Assembly: GCA_013285855.1 (NCBI GenBank) | Contig: JABDGW010000013.1 | Coordinates: 4,344 to 51,889 of the forward strand | Reading direction: 5' to 3' | From: Bacteroidota bacterium | Lineage (GTDB): Bacteria; Bacteroidota; Bacteroidia; Chitinophagales; Chitinophagaceae | DNA length: 47,546 nucleotides | Shown: positions 16,968 to 25,554 of the stretch, in pieces | Layout: each line of letters starts with the position of its first letter | Position numbering within the stretch: the first letter of the stretch is position 1 | The notes under the pieces: generated by a model | The model's input: the letters and a program-made list of their open reading frames with translations, nothing else | Database searches by the model: none | Told to the model about the DNA's origin: nothing | Position numbers and translations under genes: made by a program

Positions 16968-18347
16968 ATGAAACAATATAAATTTTTATTAATTGCAATT
17001 GCCATATGCCTAAGTGTAGCATCTTGTAAAAAAGATTTTTTTACAGGTGTGAATATAAATCCTAATGCGAGCACTACTTCTACACCGGATCTTCTATTGG
17101 CTACAGTTCAGGCTGCATTGGGGTATACGCAGGGTGGTGATTTTTCAAGATATTCTTCTTTACTCGATCAGCAGGTTTTTGGTTACCAGAATCAAACGCA
17201 GGTGTTTTATAAGTACCAGATAAATGCCGGCAATTTTGATAACCAGTGGGGTGATATATACACCTCTGTAATGGAAAATAATTATACACTCATACAGCTG
17301 GCGGATGAAAAAGGTTATAATGAATACAGCGGAATTTCACGCTTGCTAATGGCTTACTCTTTACAACTTCTGGTAGATAATTGGGGTGATGTACCTTACT
17401 CACAGGCGTTCCAGGCAAATAAAGGAGGAGTGATTACACCTTCGTTTGATGATGATGCAGCTTTGTATGATACAATCATGAGTTTAATTAATATAGGCAC
17501 AACATTTTTAAACAATCCAGATGCAGGCGTACTAACGCCCGGTTCAGATGATGTGATATATAATGGAGATGCTGGCAAATGGATAAAATTTGGTCATGCG
17601 CTTAAAGCCAGGCTTTATATACATCAAAGTAAAGATGATGCGGCAATGGCAACAAATGCACTTGCTGAAGCTAACATGGCTTTTACAAGCAGTGCTGATA
17701 ATGCACAATATGCTTTTGGAAATGATCAAACTTCGGCAAATCCCTGGTACCAGTTTGGAAGAGACAGGCAAGCTTATATAACTTTTTCAAACAGCACGAT
17801 TGCTGACATGTTGACTAACCTGGATGACCCAAGATACCCTGTATTTATTGATCCGGATAATGATGGCGGCGCACTTTCGCCTTCAGGAACTTACTTTGGC
17901 GGATTGCCTGATTATTATGGTGCCGTAAATGCACCGGTTGAGCTGATAACGTATGATGAAATATTGTTTTTAAAAGCTGAAGCCACGTTAAGATTGTCTG
18001 GCGACATTGAAGCTGCTCAAGCTTTTTACCAGGATGAGATACAGGCTGACATGCGTAAGCTGGGAATTTCAGGTGCAGACATTGACACATATATTGCAGC
18101 CAACGGCACTTTGCCAGGTAATGTTACTGATGCTATTGCTAAAGTTTCGCTGCAGGAATACATAGCATTATATTTAAATCCTGAAGCATTTACTTTATGG
18201 CGCCGCACAGGCTCACCAAATCTAACGCCAACAGGTACCGGCAATATACCAAGGCGTTATATTTATCCGCAAACAGAATATTCTTACAATCCTTCCAATA
18301 CACCTCAATCAACTTTGTATACACCTAAAATATTTTGGGATAAATAA
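16968..18347 (+). CDS. SusD/RagB-family nutrient-binding lipoprotein (SusD-like_2 type)
   Basis: This 459-residue lipoprotein forms the surface lid of the SusC/SusD importer. The signal peptide ends with lipobox VASC (C20). The N-terminal NINPNASTTSTPDLLLATVQ, the helical middle (about 60-200, with DNWGDVPYSQAF) and C-terminal TYDEILFLKAEATLR fit the SusD_RagB / SusD-like_2 group. I start at ATG 16968 because it places the basic residues and hydrophobic core of the signal peptide correctly. An upstream ATG at 16908 would prepend 20 charged residues. It lies 82 bases after susC and is followed by a strong terminator. Ligand unknown. Confidence 0.93.
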   Translation: MKQYKFLLIAIAICLSVASCKKDFFTGVNINPNASTTSTPDLLLATVQAALGYTQGGDFSRYSSLLDQQVFGYQNQTQVFYKYQINAGNFDNQWGDIYTSVMENNYTLIQLADEKGYNEYSGISRLLMAYSLQLLVDNWGDVPYSQAFQANKGGVITPSFDDDAALYDTIMSLINIGTTFLNNPDAGVLTPGSDDVIYNGDAGKWIKFGHALKARLYIHQSKDDAAMATNALAEANMAFTSSADNAQYAFGNDQTSANPWYQFGRDRQAYITFSNSTIADMLTNLDDPRYPVFIDPDNDGGALSPSGTYFGGLPDYYGAVNAPVELITYDEILFLKAEATLRLSGDIEAAQAFYQDEIQADMRKLGISGADIDTYIAANGTLPGNVTDAIAKVSLQEYIALYLNPEAFTLWRRTGSPNLTPTGTGNIPRRYIYPQTEYSYNPSNTPQSTLYTPKIFWDK

Positions 18348-18377
18348 AAATATGTTATAGCGGTTAAAGAGTTAAAG

Positions 18378-18409
18378 AAAGGCGAACTGAAATTTCAGTT
18401 TGCCTTTTT
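18378..18409 (+). terminator. Terminator after the SusC/SusD pair
   Basis: A 15-bp stem, AAAGGCGAACTGAAA (18378-18392) against TTTCAGTTTGCCTTT (18393-18407), has a single G-T wobble and ends in a T run. It lies 30 bases after the susD-like stop codon. Confidence 0.88.
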
Positions 18410-18450
18410 CTTACTGTTTATACTGCAGAGCCTGTAGCTTGCCTTGAAAA

Positions 18451-18480
18451 TTGATGAATTAGTTTTTAGCCTTACTTTCG
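18451..18480 (+). promoter_or_regulatory. Probable promoter of lpdA
   Basis: TTGA (18451-18454) and TACTTTCG (18473-18480) are 18 bases apart, close to the Bacteroidota TTTG / TAnnTTTG pattern. The predicted transcript would have a leader of about 55 bases containing loose CAAT-rich repeats (18504-18538). Confidence 0.5.
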
Positions 18481-18541
18481 CAACCTGTATGATTGAGCAC
18501 TCAATCTATATTCAATTTACAATCTACAATTTTCAATTATT

Positions 18542-19951
18542 ATGGCATACGATGTAATAGTTATAGGCAGCGGCCCCGGCGGTTATCCTGCAGCCATCCG
18601 CGCATCACAGTTAGGATTTAAAACAGCAATCATAGAAAAAGAAAGTTTAGGTGGCATTTGTTTAAACTGGGGTTGTATTCCTACCAAAGCTTTATTAAAA
18701 AGCGCGCAGGTATATGATTACATGAAGCATAGCAGCAATTATGGTTTATCTGCAACTGATGTAAAGCAGGATTTTGGTGCAGTAATAAAACGCAGCCGCG
18801 GCGTAGCAGACAAAATGAGTAAGGGTGTTGCTTTCCTGATGCGTAAAAATAAGATTGATGTGGTAATGGGTTACGCAAAAATCATTGCAAAAGGAAAGAT
18901 TGAAGTAACTGGTTCAGATAACAACAAGCAAACACTTGAAGCAAAATATATAATTATAGCAACCGGTGGCCGCAGCCGTGAATTACCCAATTTAAAGCAG
19001 GACGGCAAAAAAATAATTGGCTATCGCGAAGCAATGGTTTTGCCGCAGCAACCTAAAAGTATGATAGTTGCAGGCAGCGGTGCAATCGGTTCTGAGTTTG
19101 CTTATTTCTACAACAGCATGGGAACAAAAGTTGCCATTGTTGAATTTATGCCGAGAATAGTGCCTGTTGAAGATGAAGAAATTTCAAAAGAACTGGAAAA
19201 GCAATTTAAAAAACAAGGCATTGATATAATGACAAACGCTACTGTTGAGAAAGCAGATACAAGCGGCAATGGTGTTCGTGCAACTGTAAAAAAACAGGAT
19301 GGAAGTACAGTAATACTGGAAGCAGACATTTTATTAAGTGCTGTTGGTGTGGTGGCGAATGTTGAAAATATCGGGCTTGAAAGCGTTGGTATAAAAACTG
19401 ATCGCGATAAGGTAGTTACAGATAAATATCTTCAAACAAATGTGCCTGGTTTTTATTCAATAGGAGATTGCACACCAAACCAGGCGCTGGCCCACAAGGC
19501 AAGCCGGGAAGGCATTGTAGCAGCAGAGCATATTGCATATGTTGAAAAGAAAACAACGCATTTGCCTGAACCGCTTGATTATGGAAATATTCCCGGATGT
19601 ACATATTGCATCCCTGAGATTTCAAGTGTCGGAATGACGGAGAAAACAGCAAAAGAAGCTGGTATAAATATTAAGGTTGGTAAATTTCCTTTTATGGCAA
19701 GTGGTAAAGCTACAGCAGCGGGCGCAACAGAAGGTTTTGTAAAAGTTATTTATGATGCGAAATATGGTGAGTTACTTGGCGCACACATGATAGGTTTTAA
19801 TGTAACAGAATTAATAGCTGAAGTAGTTACGGCGCGTAAATTAGAAACGACCGGCCATGAAATTCTTGCTGCTGTGCATCCGCATCCAACAATGAGTGAA
19901 GCAGTAAAAGAAGCAACTGCTGTTGCTTATGGCGAAGCCACAGATATTTAA
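18542..19951 (+). CDS. lpdA: Dihydrolipoyl dehydrogenase (E3)
   Basis: This 469-residue flavoprotein reoxidises dihydrolipoamide in 2-oxoacid dehydrogenase complexes and the glycine cleavage system, passing electrons to NAD+. Visible are the FAD-binding GSGPGGYPAA (residues 9-18), the redox-active pair C40 and C45 in GGICLNWGCIPTKAL, the NAD-binding GSGAIGSEFAYFY near residue 180, the second FAD motif YSIGDCTP, and the C-terminal H448-E453 dyad in HPHPTMSEA that completes the partner subunit's active site. Length is normal. No E1 or E2 gene adjoins, so the enzyme probably serves several complexes. Confidence 0.95.
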   Translation: MAYDVIVIGSGPGGYPAAIRASQLGFKTAIIEKESLGGICLNWGCIPTKALLKSAQVYDYMKHSSNYGLSATDVKQDFGAVIKRSRGVADKMSKGVAFLMRKNKIDVVMGYAKIIAKGKIEVTGSDNNKQTLEAKYIIIATGGRSRELPNLKQDGKKIIGYREAMVLPQQPKSMIVAGSGAIGSEFAYFYNSMGTKVAIVEFMPRIVPVEDEEISKELEKQFKKQGIDIMTNATVEKADTSGNGVRATVKKQDGSTVILEADILLSAVGVVANVENIGLESVGIKTDRDKVVTDKYLQTNVPGFYSIGDCTPNQALAHKASREGIVAAEHIAYVEKKTTHLPEPLDYGNIPGCTYCIPEISSVGMTEKTAKEAGINIKVGKFPFMASGKATAAGATEGFVKVIYDAKYGELLGAHMIGFNVTELIAEVVTARKLETTGHEILAAVHPHPTMSEAVKEATAVAYGEATDI

Positions 19952-20021
19952 ATTTTAAATGAATTTTTTAAAAGGTATGGTTTTGGTTTAAATAATTATT
20001 TACTCAACAAAAAACATAAAT

Positions 20022-20435
20022 ATGAAACTTCAACATCTTACAATTGCCGCCTGTATTCTTCTTGCAACTGCTTCCTGCAACAGCAGTTCTAATACAAGTA
20101 CTACTGACAGCACTATGAATAACATGCCTGCTGATACATCATCCATGATGTCTGATACATCTGGTATGATGATGAATGACACAAGTATGAAAATGTCAGG
20201 CGATACTTCTATGATGCACATGCAAACTTGTGTGGTTATGGAAAACAATAAAATGATGGTTATGGAAAACGGCAAAACAATGGATATGAAGGAAATGATG
20301 ACAATGGATAACGGCACCAAAGTAATGCCTGACGGCAGCTATACAACAGCAGATGGCAAAACCATGAAGCTTAAAAATGGTGATTGTATTATGAAAGATG
20401 GTTCAAAAACCACAATAGATAAAATGAAGATGTAG
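20022..20435 (+). CDS. Methionine-rich DUF6799-type lipoprotein
   Basis: A 137-residue lipoprotein with signal peptide and lipobox TASC (C19). It holds 27 methionines, about one residue in five, as pairs and triplets in the N-terminal half (SSMMSD, GMMMND, SMMHM). The C-terminal half carries the DUF6799 pattern: an MENNKMMVMENGKTM segment, TKVMPDGSYTTADGKTMKLK and a closing DCIMKDGSK. Met-rich segments in the periplasm often bind Cu(I) or Ag(I), so metal binding is a reasonable inference but no function is known. It follows lpdA by 70 bases and has its own terminator. Confidence 0.82.
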   Translation: MKLQHLTIAACILLATASCNSSSNTSTTDSTMNNMPADTSSMMSDTSGMMMNDTSMKMSGDTSMMHMQTCVVMENNKMMVMENGKTMDMKEMMTMDNGTKVMPDGSYTTADGKTMKLKNGDCIMKDGSKTTIDKMKM

Positions 20436-20457
20436 AATAAATTAATTTATAATTCAT

Positions 20458-20491
20458 TAAGGCTGTTTCAAAAGAAGCAGCCTTAGTTTTT
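20458..20491 (+). terminator. Terminator after the Met-rich lipoprotein
   Basis: TAAGGCTG (20458-20465) pairs with CAGCCTTA (20478-20485), with a further TTC/GAA pairing inside; G and a T run follow (20486-20492). It sits 22 bases after the stop codon. Confidence 0.85.
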
Positions 20492-20548
20492 TATATTACA
20501 CTGTCTTATTTGGCATAATTCTTTCGGAAAAACAGTTAAACCAATATC

Positions 20549-21532
20549 ATGAAAAAAACCAATATCCTTTTGTTTGCTGTAATCCTGTTTTTTGTTTCAT
20601 GTAAAAAAGAAAATGATACTGATAAAAATGTAAATACTGCGGTATCTGAAAATATTCAAACATGCACTGCAACACTTACTGATGCAGAGAATATAGAAAT
20701 TTTTCCCGCGGACAATGCATGGAATACAGATATTTTAGATTCACCTGTTGATATTAACAGCAAAAAAATTATTGCGAATTTTGCTGCTTCTCCTATACAT
20801 GCAGATTTTGGAAGCGGGCTTTGGAATAATGCACCTATTGGAATTCCTTATGCAGTTGTGTGTGGTGATCAGCAGAAATATGAGGTGGTTTTTCGCAAAA
20901 ATAATTATGATGGGAATTATGGAAATCAGAGCGATCCCGGTCCTTATGCAATTCCATTAACAGCATCAATTGAAGGTAATGGAAATGGAGATTCACATGT
21001 TATTTCGGTTGATAAAGACAACGGCATTTTATACGAATTATATAATGCAAGCAAAACGAGCGATCATTGGGAAGCATCATCAGGCGCTATTTACAATTTA
21101 AAAAGTAACAAGCTTCGTCCGAAAGGATGGACCTCTGCTGATGCTGCGGGTCTTCCTATTTTTGCAGGCCTGATTCGGTACGATGAAATTTTAAAAGGCA
21201 AGATAGATCATGCAATACGGTTTACGTTGCAGAGTTCTAATATAAAACCAGCTTTTATTTCTCCTGCCCGGCATAAGGTAAACAGTTCGGGCGGCCAATA
21301 TTCGTTACCTTTTGGTGCAAGAATAAAATTAAAAGGAAGCTACGATATCAGCGGCTTTTCACAAACTAACCAGATAATATTAAAAGCTATGAAAAAATAT
21401 GGTTTAATTCTGGCCGACGTTGGAAGCAATATGTTTATAAGCGGTGCACCAGATGAGCGTTGGGATAATAATGATCTGCATAAATTAGGAAATATAACTG
21501 CAAACAATTTTGTGGTAATACGTTTACCCTGA
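20549..21532 (+). CDS. Conserved lipoprotein of unknown function
   Basis: A 327-residue lipoprotein (lipobox FVSC, C18). After a short linker it shows a well-conserved single domain: FPADNAWNTDI near residue 51, HADFGSGLWNNAPIGIPYAV (about 87-106), QSDPGPYAIPL, DSHVISVDKDNGILYELY, LRPKGWTSADAAGLPI, ISPARHK, and a closing SGAPDERWDNNDLHKL. I recall closely similar proteins in Chloroflexota and Actinomycetota annotated only as hypothetical. The invariant Asp/Asn/His/Trp blocks look enzyme-like or ligand-binding, but I cannot name a function. It stands alone between terminators. Confidence 0.75.
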   Translation: MKKTNILLFAVILFFVSCKKENDTDKNVNTAVSENIQTCTATLTDAENIEIFPADNAWNTDILDSPVDINSKKIIANFAASPIHADFGSGLWNNAPIGIPYAVVCGDQQKYEVVFRKNNYDGNYGNQSDPGPYAIPLTASIEGNGNGDSHVISVDKDNGILYELYNASKTSDHWEASSGAIYNLKSNKLRPKGWTSADAAGLPIFAGLIRYDEILKGKIDHAIRFTLQSSNIKPAFISPARHKVNSSGGQYSLPFGARIKLKGSYDISGFSQTNQIILKAMKKYGLILADVGSNMFISGAPDERWDNNDLHKLGNITANNFVVIRLP

Positions 21533-21647
21533 TGATTGTTAGTTTTAGCAGCCAGTTTTAATCCTGCAATTATTTCCCCAATTTTTTAAAAAATACTTAT
21601 AAAAATTTGGTAGCATAATTGTACAGTAATACTATCAAACTTCTATT

Positions 21648-22031
21648 ATGTCAAATACTACACTGCAAGCTAAACAACCCCAGAAAATTTTTATTATAGA
21701 AGATGAAGGCGATATGTGCCTGCTATTGAATATTATGTTGCATGGAAAAGAGATAGAGCTTGAGCATGCAAAAACACTTGCTGCTGCACAGGAGTATCTT
21801 AAAAAGGAAAATCCTTCTGTTGTTATATTAGATAATAAGTTACCCGATGGCCTTGGAGTTGATTTCGTTTCTTACATTAAAAAAAATAATCCTTCTGTAA
21901 AAATTGTAATGATTTCAGGATATACGCCGGAAATAAAAAATATGGCACTGGCAAATGGTGCAGACATGTTTTTAGAAAAGCCATTTACAAGAGAAACGCT
22001 TTATAACTCTATAAAAAAATTATTGAACTAA
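21648..22031 (+). CDS. Stand-alone response-regulator receiver domain
   Basis: A 127-residue CheY-like receiver without output domain. The acidic pocket E18-D19, phospho-acceptor D62 (VVILDNKLPDG), the switch S90 (VMISGYTP) and K111 (FLEKPF) are all present, so it should be phosphorylatable. No histidine kinase or output protein lies nearby, so it is an orphan that probably works by protein-protein contact or in a phosphorelay. It has its own 115-base upstream region. Confidence 0.92.
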   Translation: MSNTTLQAKQPQKIFIIEDEGDMCLLLNIMLHGKEIELEHAKTLAAAQEYLKKENPSVVILDNKLPDGLGVDFVSYIKKNNPSVKIVMISGYTPEIKNMALANGADMFLEKPFTRETLYNSIKKLLN

Positions 22032-22145
22032 TTGCTGTACATAGCATAAAATTTTCCACACTAAATTTCTTTAATGGATTTGCATTAAAAATTGCAATGT
22101 TGTTATTTGTATTTTTCTTTAGAATAAACAGCAGAACTTTATTTA

Positions 22146-22574
22146 ATGAAGTTTATTTTTATGGCAATGTTTGCTTTGCCTTTTTCTGCAGTCTTTTCCC
22201 AGGAAATGCAGGTAACTATTTCAGCAGGAAACAATAGCATAATAGTTTTCCCGGATAATGAAGACAGCACTAAACTACTTGTAATAGATGCTTTGCAATC
22301 ATCAGCAAATAAAGCTTTTACTATTCATGTAACAAATGATAACAGAGATAAAGATTGGAAACGCAGTTTTGCAATTTATGACAGCGCAGATAATGTATTA
22401 CACGATTTTGTGCTGATGAAAGATGGAAACTATTGCATTAAACTCAGTCAGCTTGCAACATTGCACACTGAAGAGGAATATTTTATTTATACAGTTGCAA
22501 TACCAAAAGACCCGCAAAAAGCTATGCTTGTAAAAGTTGCCAGAACTTTAGTGTGCAAATTCAAAATCCGGTAA
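22146..22574 (+). CDS. Small secreted protein of unknown function
   Basis: A 142-residue protein with signal peptide (MKFIFMAMFALPFSAVFSQE) and a beta-rich remainder (MQVTISAGNNSIIVFPD, then FTIHVTNDNRDKDWKRSFAIYD). I recognise no family. Its last 14 bases overlap the end of the convergent gene at 22561. Codon and base use match the neighbours, so it is probably a real gene. Confidence 0.65.
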   Translation: MKFIFMAMFALPFSAVFSQEMQVTISAGNNSIIVFPDNEDSTKLLVIDALQSSANKAFTIHVTNDNRDKDWKRSFAIYDSADNVLHDFVLMKDGNYCIKLSQLATLHTEEEYFIYTVAIPKDPQKAMLVKVARTLVCKFKIR

Positions 22575-22977
22575 CAAGCATTTTCTTAAAAAATAAACTT
22601 GTTGTGCTGAAAAAATCGACCAATGTATCCTGCAAAGAATAGGGTTTTATTTCAGGTTGACCAAAGCTTTCAACATGTAATACATTAAATTGAACAGTAA
22701 GATCATCTTTGTTAACAAACCATGCAGTACCATGTGTATTCATATTAAAAGATAATCCCTTTTTATAGAAATTCAGTTCAGCTGCAAAAATGTTCCATGT
22801 TTGTTCTAAAACAGGAAAGTGTGCTAATGTGAATTCAAGTTTATTATCAGATAAAATAGAAATATTTTTTACTACACCAACGGGCACACGTTCTGACGAT
22901 GAATTAATGCAATAAAAAACAGCATGGTCAAAATAAGAAACTTTATCAATGTTAGCTGTGTGTAAAGTGTTTATCAT
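22561..22977 (-). CDS. Hypothetical cytosolic protein
   Basis: A 138-residue protein when started at ATG 22977 (MINTLHTANIDKVSYFDHAV). The frame extends 30 codons further upstream to 23067, but that part is Lys/Ser-rich and looks like leader. Alternating hydrophobic strands (PVGVVKNISILSDNKLEFTLAH) suggest a beta-barrel and recall FMN-binding split barrels of the pyridoxamine-phosphate-oxidase type, but no motif confirms this. It is convergent with the secreted protein to its left and divergent from the OsmC gene. Confidence 0.55.
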   Translation of the reverse strand: MINTLHTANIDKVSYFDHAVFYCINSSSERVPVGVVKNISILSDNKLEFTLAHFPVLEQTWNIFAAELNFYKKGLSFNMNTHGTAWFVNKDDLTVQFNVLHVESFGQPEIKPYSLQDTLVDFFSTTSLFFKKMLVTGF

Positions 22978-23225
22978 ATTAAATATTTTTAAGACAAATT
23001 TTTCTATTTTATTGCTGCTTATTAACGCACATTTCATTCTCAGTCCAGCACTCGATTTTAAATTCAAAGATTGTGCCTGTGTATCTACGTACTAAATATG
23101 TTTAAATGATTTAATTAATCGAAAAAAATTGGGAGATAGAATCAGTTTTTAAATATTTGTGTGAAAATTTTTGCTCGTTAGTAAGGTAAGTATATTTTTA
23201 TGTTTTCCTATTAATAACATTGTGA

Positions 23226-23250
23226 ACGCTGTCTAAATTTTAGTCAGCGT
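23226..23250 (+). promoter_or_regulatory. 25-bp palindrome (candidate operator) before osmC
   Basis: Arms ACGCTGTCTAAA (23226-23237) and TTTAGTCAGCGT (23239-23250) are complementary at 11 of 12 positions around a single central T. It ends 22 bases before the OsmC ATG in a divergent promoter region. No T run follows, so a repressor or activator site is more likely than a terminator. Confidence 0.6.
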
Positions 23251-23272
23251 TTGCTTTATATATAAGTATCAA

Positions 23273-23743
23273 ATGAATAGAGAGCATTTTTATCATCTTT
23301 CCCTGCAATGGACCGGCAACACCGGAAACGGTACAAGTGCTTATACAGCTTATGAAAGAAGCCATATAATTTCAACAGCAGGTAAAACTGAAATTTATTG
23401 CTCATCAGATCCTTCTTTCCGCGGAGATAAAACAAAATATAACCCGGAAGAATTGTTGGTTGCTTCAATAGCTTCCTGCCACATGCTTTGGTATTTACAT
23501 TTATGTGCTGAAGCCGGCATAAACGTGGTTAGCTATACTGATAATGCTGCCGGAATAATGGTGGAAACAGAAACGGGAAGCGGTTATTTTAAAGAAATTA
23601 CATTGTATCCGCAAGTAGTTGTAAAAGATATTTCAATGATTGATACTGCAAACAAATTGCATAGCAAAGCAAATGAATATTGCTTTATAGCCAACTCTTT
23701 GAAATTTCCGGTTCATCATAAACCCCAATGCAAAGCTGAATAA
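23273..23743 (+). CDS. OsmC/Ohr-family protein
   Basis: A 156-residue member of the OsmC/Ohr superfamily, cytosolic thiol proteins that mostly reduce organic hydroperoxides. The conserved cysteines are C69 in VASIASCHMLWYLH and C137 in NEYCFIANS. The PEELLVASIASCHM helix is the family hallmark. Being an OsmC subgroup protein it may act on peroxides or other electrophiles. A strong palindrome precedes the gene, suggesting redox control. The cysteine desulfurase operon is convergent, ending 5 bases away. Confidence 0.88.
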   Translation: MNREHFYHLSLQWTGNTGNGTSAYTAYERSHIISTAGKTEIYCSSDPSFRGDKTKYNPEELLVASIASCHMLWYLHLCAEAGINVVSYTDNAAGIMVETETGSGYFKEITLYPQVVVKDISMIDTANKLHSKANEYCFIANSLKFPVHHKPQCKAE

Positions 23744-23747
23744 GTTT

Positions 23748-24923
23748 TTATGTTTTAATGAAGGCATGGTTTTCTGTACGAAGTTTATGAACCATATCTG
23801 AAATTTCTTTTATTGCAAAATCAATTTCTTCTTCTGTTGTAAAGCGCCCTAATCCAAAACGTAAAGACGCATTTGCCAGTTCATCAGACAATTGCATTGC
23901 TTTAAGCACATAAGATGGTTCGGGTAAAGCGGACGTACAAGCCGAACCAGAGGATATTGCAATTTTTGTGTTCAATCGAATCATTAAATTATTTGCTGTA
24001 CTATTTTTAAAAGACAGATTGGTAACATGTGGCAAACGAAATTCTTTATTTCCATTTACAGATACATCGCCTAAGCTGATTAAATTATTTTCAAGCTTGT
24101 TTCTTAAATCATTTAATCGCGTTGCTTCGGTTTCCATTTCATTCATGCACAATTCACAGGCTTTTCCAAAACCAGCAATTGCCGGTACATTCAATGTGCC
24201 GCTGCGCATATTTCTTTCATGGCCGCCGCCATCTGTTTGTGCAATTAATTTTACTCTTGGATTTTTTCTTCTTACATATAAAGCACCAATACCTTTAGGA
24301 CCATAAATTTTATGTGCAGTAAAGGCAAGCAGATCAATTCCATCATCTATCACATCAACCTTTATTTTTCCAGCAGCTTGTGCCGCATCACAAAAAAATA
24401 AAATACCATGCTCTTTTGCAATGGCGCTTATTTTTTTTATAGGTTGAATAACGCCTGTTTCATTATTGGCATACATGATCGCAATAAGAATTGTTGTTGA
24501 CCTGATATTTTTTTGAAGCTCATCAACATCAATTCTTCCGTCGCTGTTCACATTAAGATAAGTGATTTCACCGCCGAGCTTTTCAATGTGTTTACATGTA
24601 TCTAGTACGGCTTTATGCTCTGTAGTTGCTGTAATAATATGATTGCCTTTTGACGAATAGTTTTCAAATACTCCTTTCAAAGCAAGGTTATCACTTTCTG
24701 TTGCGCCTGAAGTAAAAATAATTTCTGTTTTGTCAGCATTAATCAGTTCAGCCAATTGTTTACGTGCAGTTTCAACTGTCTCTTCTGCAATCCATCCAAA
24801 AGAATGTGTGCGGCTTGCAGCATTGCCGAACTTTTCTGAAAAATAAGGCAGCATTACTTCAACTACACGCGGATCACATCGGGTAGTTGAATTGTTATCA
24901 AGATAAACCGGTAGCTGCAGCAT
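23748..24923 (-). CDS. iscS: Cysteine desulfurase (IscS/NifS family)
   Basis: A 391-residue PLP enzyme that takes sulfur from cysteine as an enzyme persulfide for Fe-S clusters and thiolated tRNA. Visible are YLDNNSTT at the N-terminus, H103 stacking on PLP (ATTEHKAV), the PLP lysine K205 (FTAHKIYGPKG), and the catalytic C329 in SSGSACTS. I start at ATG 24923; a TTG one codon earlier is unlikely. It is the last gene of an operon, 6 bases after an MhqD-like hydrolase. No IscU scaffold or ferredoxin gene adjoins, so it serves elsewhere or supplies repair of oxidised clusters. Confidence 0.94.
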   Translation of the reverse strand: MLQLPVYLDNNSTTRCDPRVVEVMLPYFSEKFGNAASRTHSFGWIAEETVETARKQLAELINADKTEIIFTSGATESDNLALKGVFENYSSKGNHIITATTEHKAVLDTCKHIEKLGGEITYLNVNSDGRIDVDELQKNIRSTTILIAIMYANNETGVIQPIKKISAIAKEHGILFFCDAAQAAGKIKVDVIDDGIDLLAFTAHKIYGPKGIGALYVRRKNPRVKLIAQTDGGGHERNMRSGTLNVPAIAGFGKACELCMNEMETEATRLNDLRNKLENNLISLGDVSVNGNKEFRLPHVTNLSFKNSTANNLMIRLNTKIAISSGSACTSALPEPSYVLKAMQLSDELANASLRFGLGRFTTEEEIDFAIKEISDMVHKLRTENHAFIKT

Positions 24924-24929
24924 CAAAAA

Positions 24930-25553
24930 TTATTTATCAGTAAATATTAAAGTGTTCGCTTGCTCTATTTCATCTTTATTAATAGTATGGCCCATTCCCG
25001 CATAAATTTTTGCTGTAACATCAGCATACATGTTTTTTAAAATTGCTGCAGTTTCATTTACCCGTTCAACAGGCACATGCGGATCAGGATCGCTGCTGCC
25101 AATAAAAAATGGCGTGTTTAAAAAATCACCTTTATAATTTTCATTGTAAATTTTATCGCCGATCAATCCGCCGGTAAAAGCCACAACACCTCCATGTTTT
25201 TTTGCATTGCGTGTAACAAATTCCAATGTTAAGCAGGCGCCTTGTGAGAATCCTAAAAAATAAATGTTTTCAGAGGCGATACCTGCATTATTTGCATCTG
25301 AAATAATTTCAGTTAACACATTTAATGCTGATGATAACCAGGGTTCATTTTGTTTTGGTGGCGCAAGAAAAGAATAAGGATACCAGGTGTTATTTTCAGC
25401 TTGCGGCGCGATCAATGCATAATCATTCAGGTTAAAATATCCGGCGAGTGAAAGAATATCTTCGGCAAAAGCCCCGCGGCCATGCACCATTACCAAAGCT
25501 TTTTTTGCTTCGCTGACATTTTTACCTGCTGAGAATATTTTTTTAGTATGCAT
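24930..25553 (-). CDS. mhqD: MhqD-like phospholipase/carboxylesterase (alpha/beta hydrolase)
   Basis: A 207-residue alpha/beta hydrolase of the phospholipase/carboxylesterase family. The catalytic triad can be placed: S103 in GFSQG, D157 in SSDPDPHVP and H189 in GMGH, with the oxyanion-hole HGRGA at residues 24-28. I start at ATG 25553, one base after the stop of the upstream dioxygenase gene, so translation is probably coupled; an in-frame ATG at 25574 would overlap that gene. The pairing with an MhqO-like ring-cleaving dioxygenase mirrors the Bacillus mhqNOD locus for quinone resistance. The symbol rests on that pairing and on family resemblance. Confidence 0.85.
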   Translation of the reverse strand: MHTKKIFSAGKNVSEAKKALVMVHGRGAFAEDILSLAGYFNLNDYALIAPQAENNTWYPYSFLAPPKQNEPWLSSALNVLTEIISDANNAGIASENIYFLGFSQGACLTLEFVTRNAKKHGGVVAFTGGLIGDKIYNENYKGDFLNTPFFIGSSDPDPHVPVERVNETAAILKNMYADVTAKIYAGMGHTINKDEIEQANTLIFTDK

Positions 25554-25554
25554 A

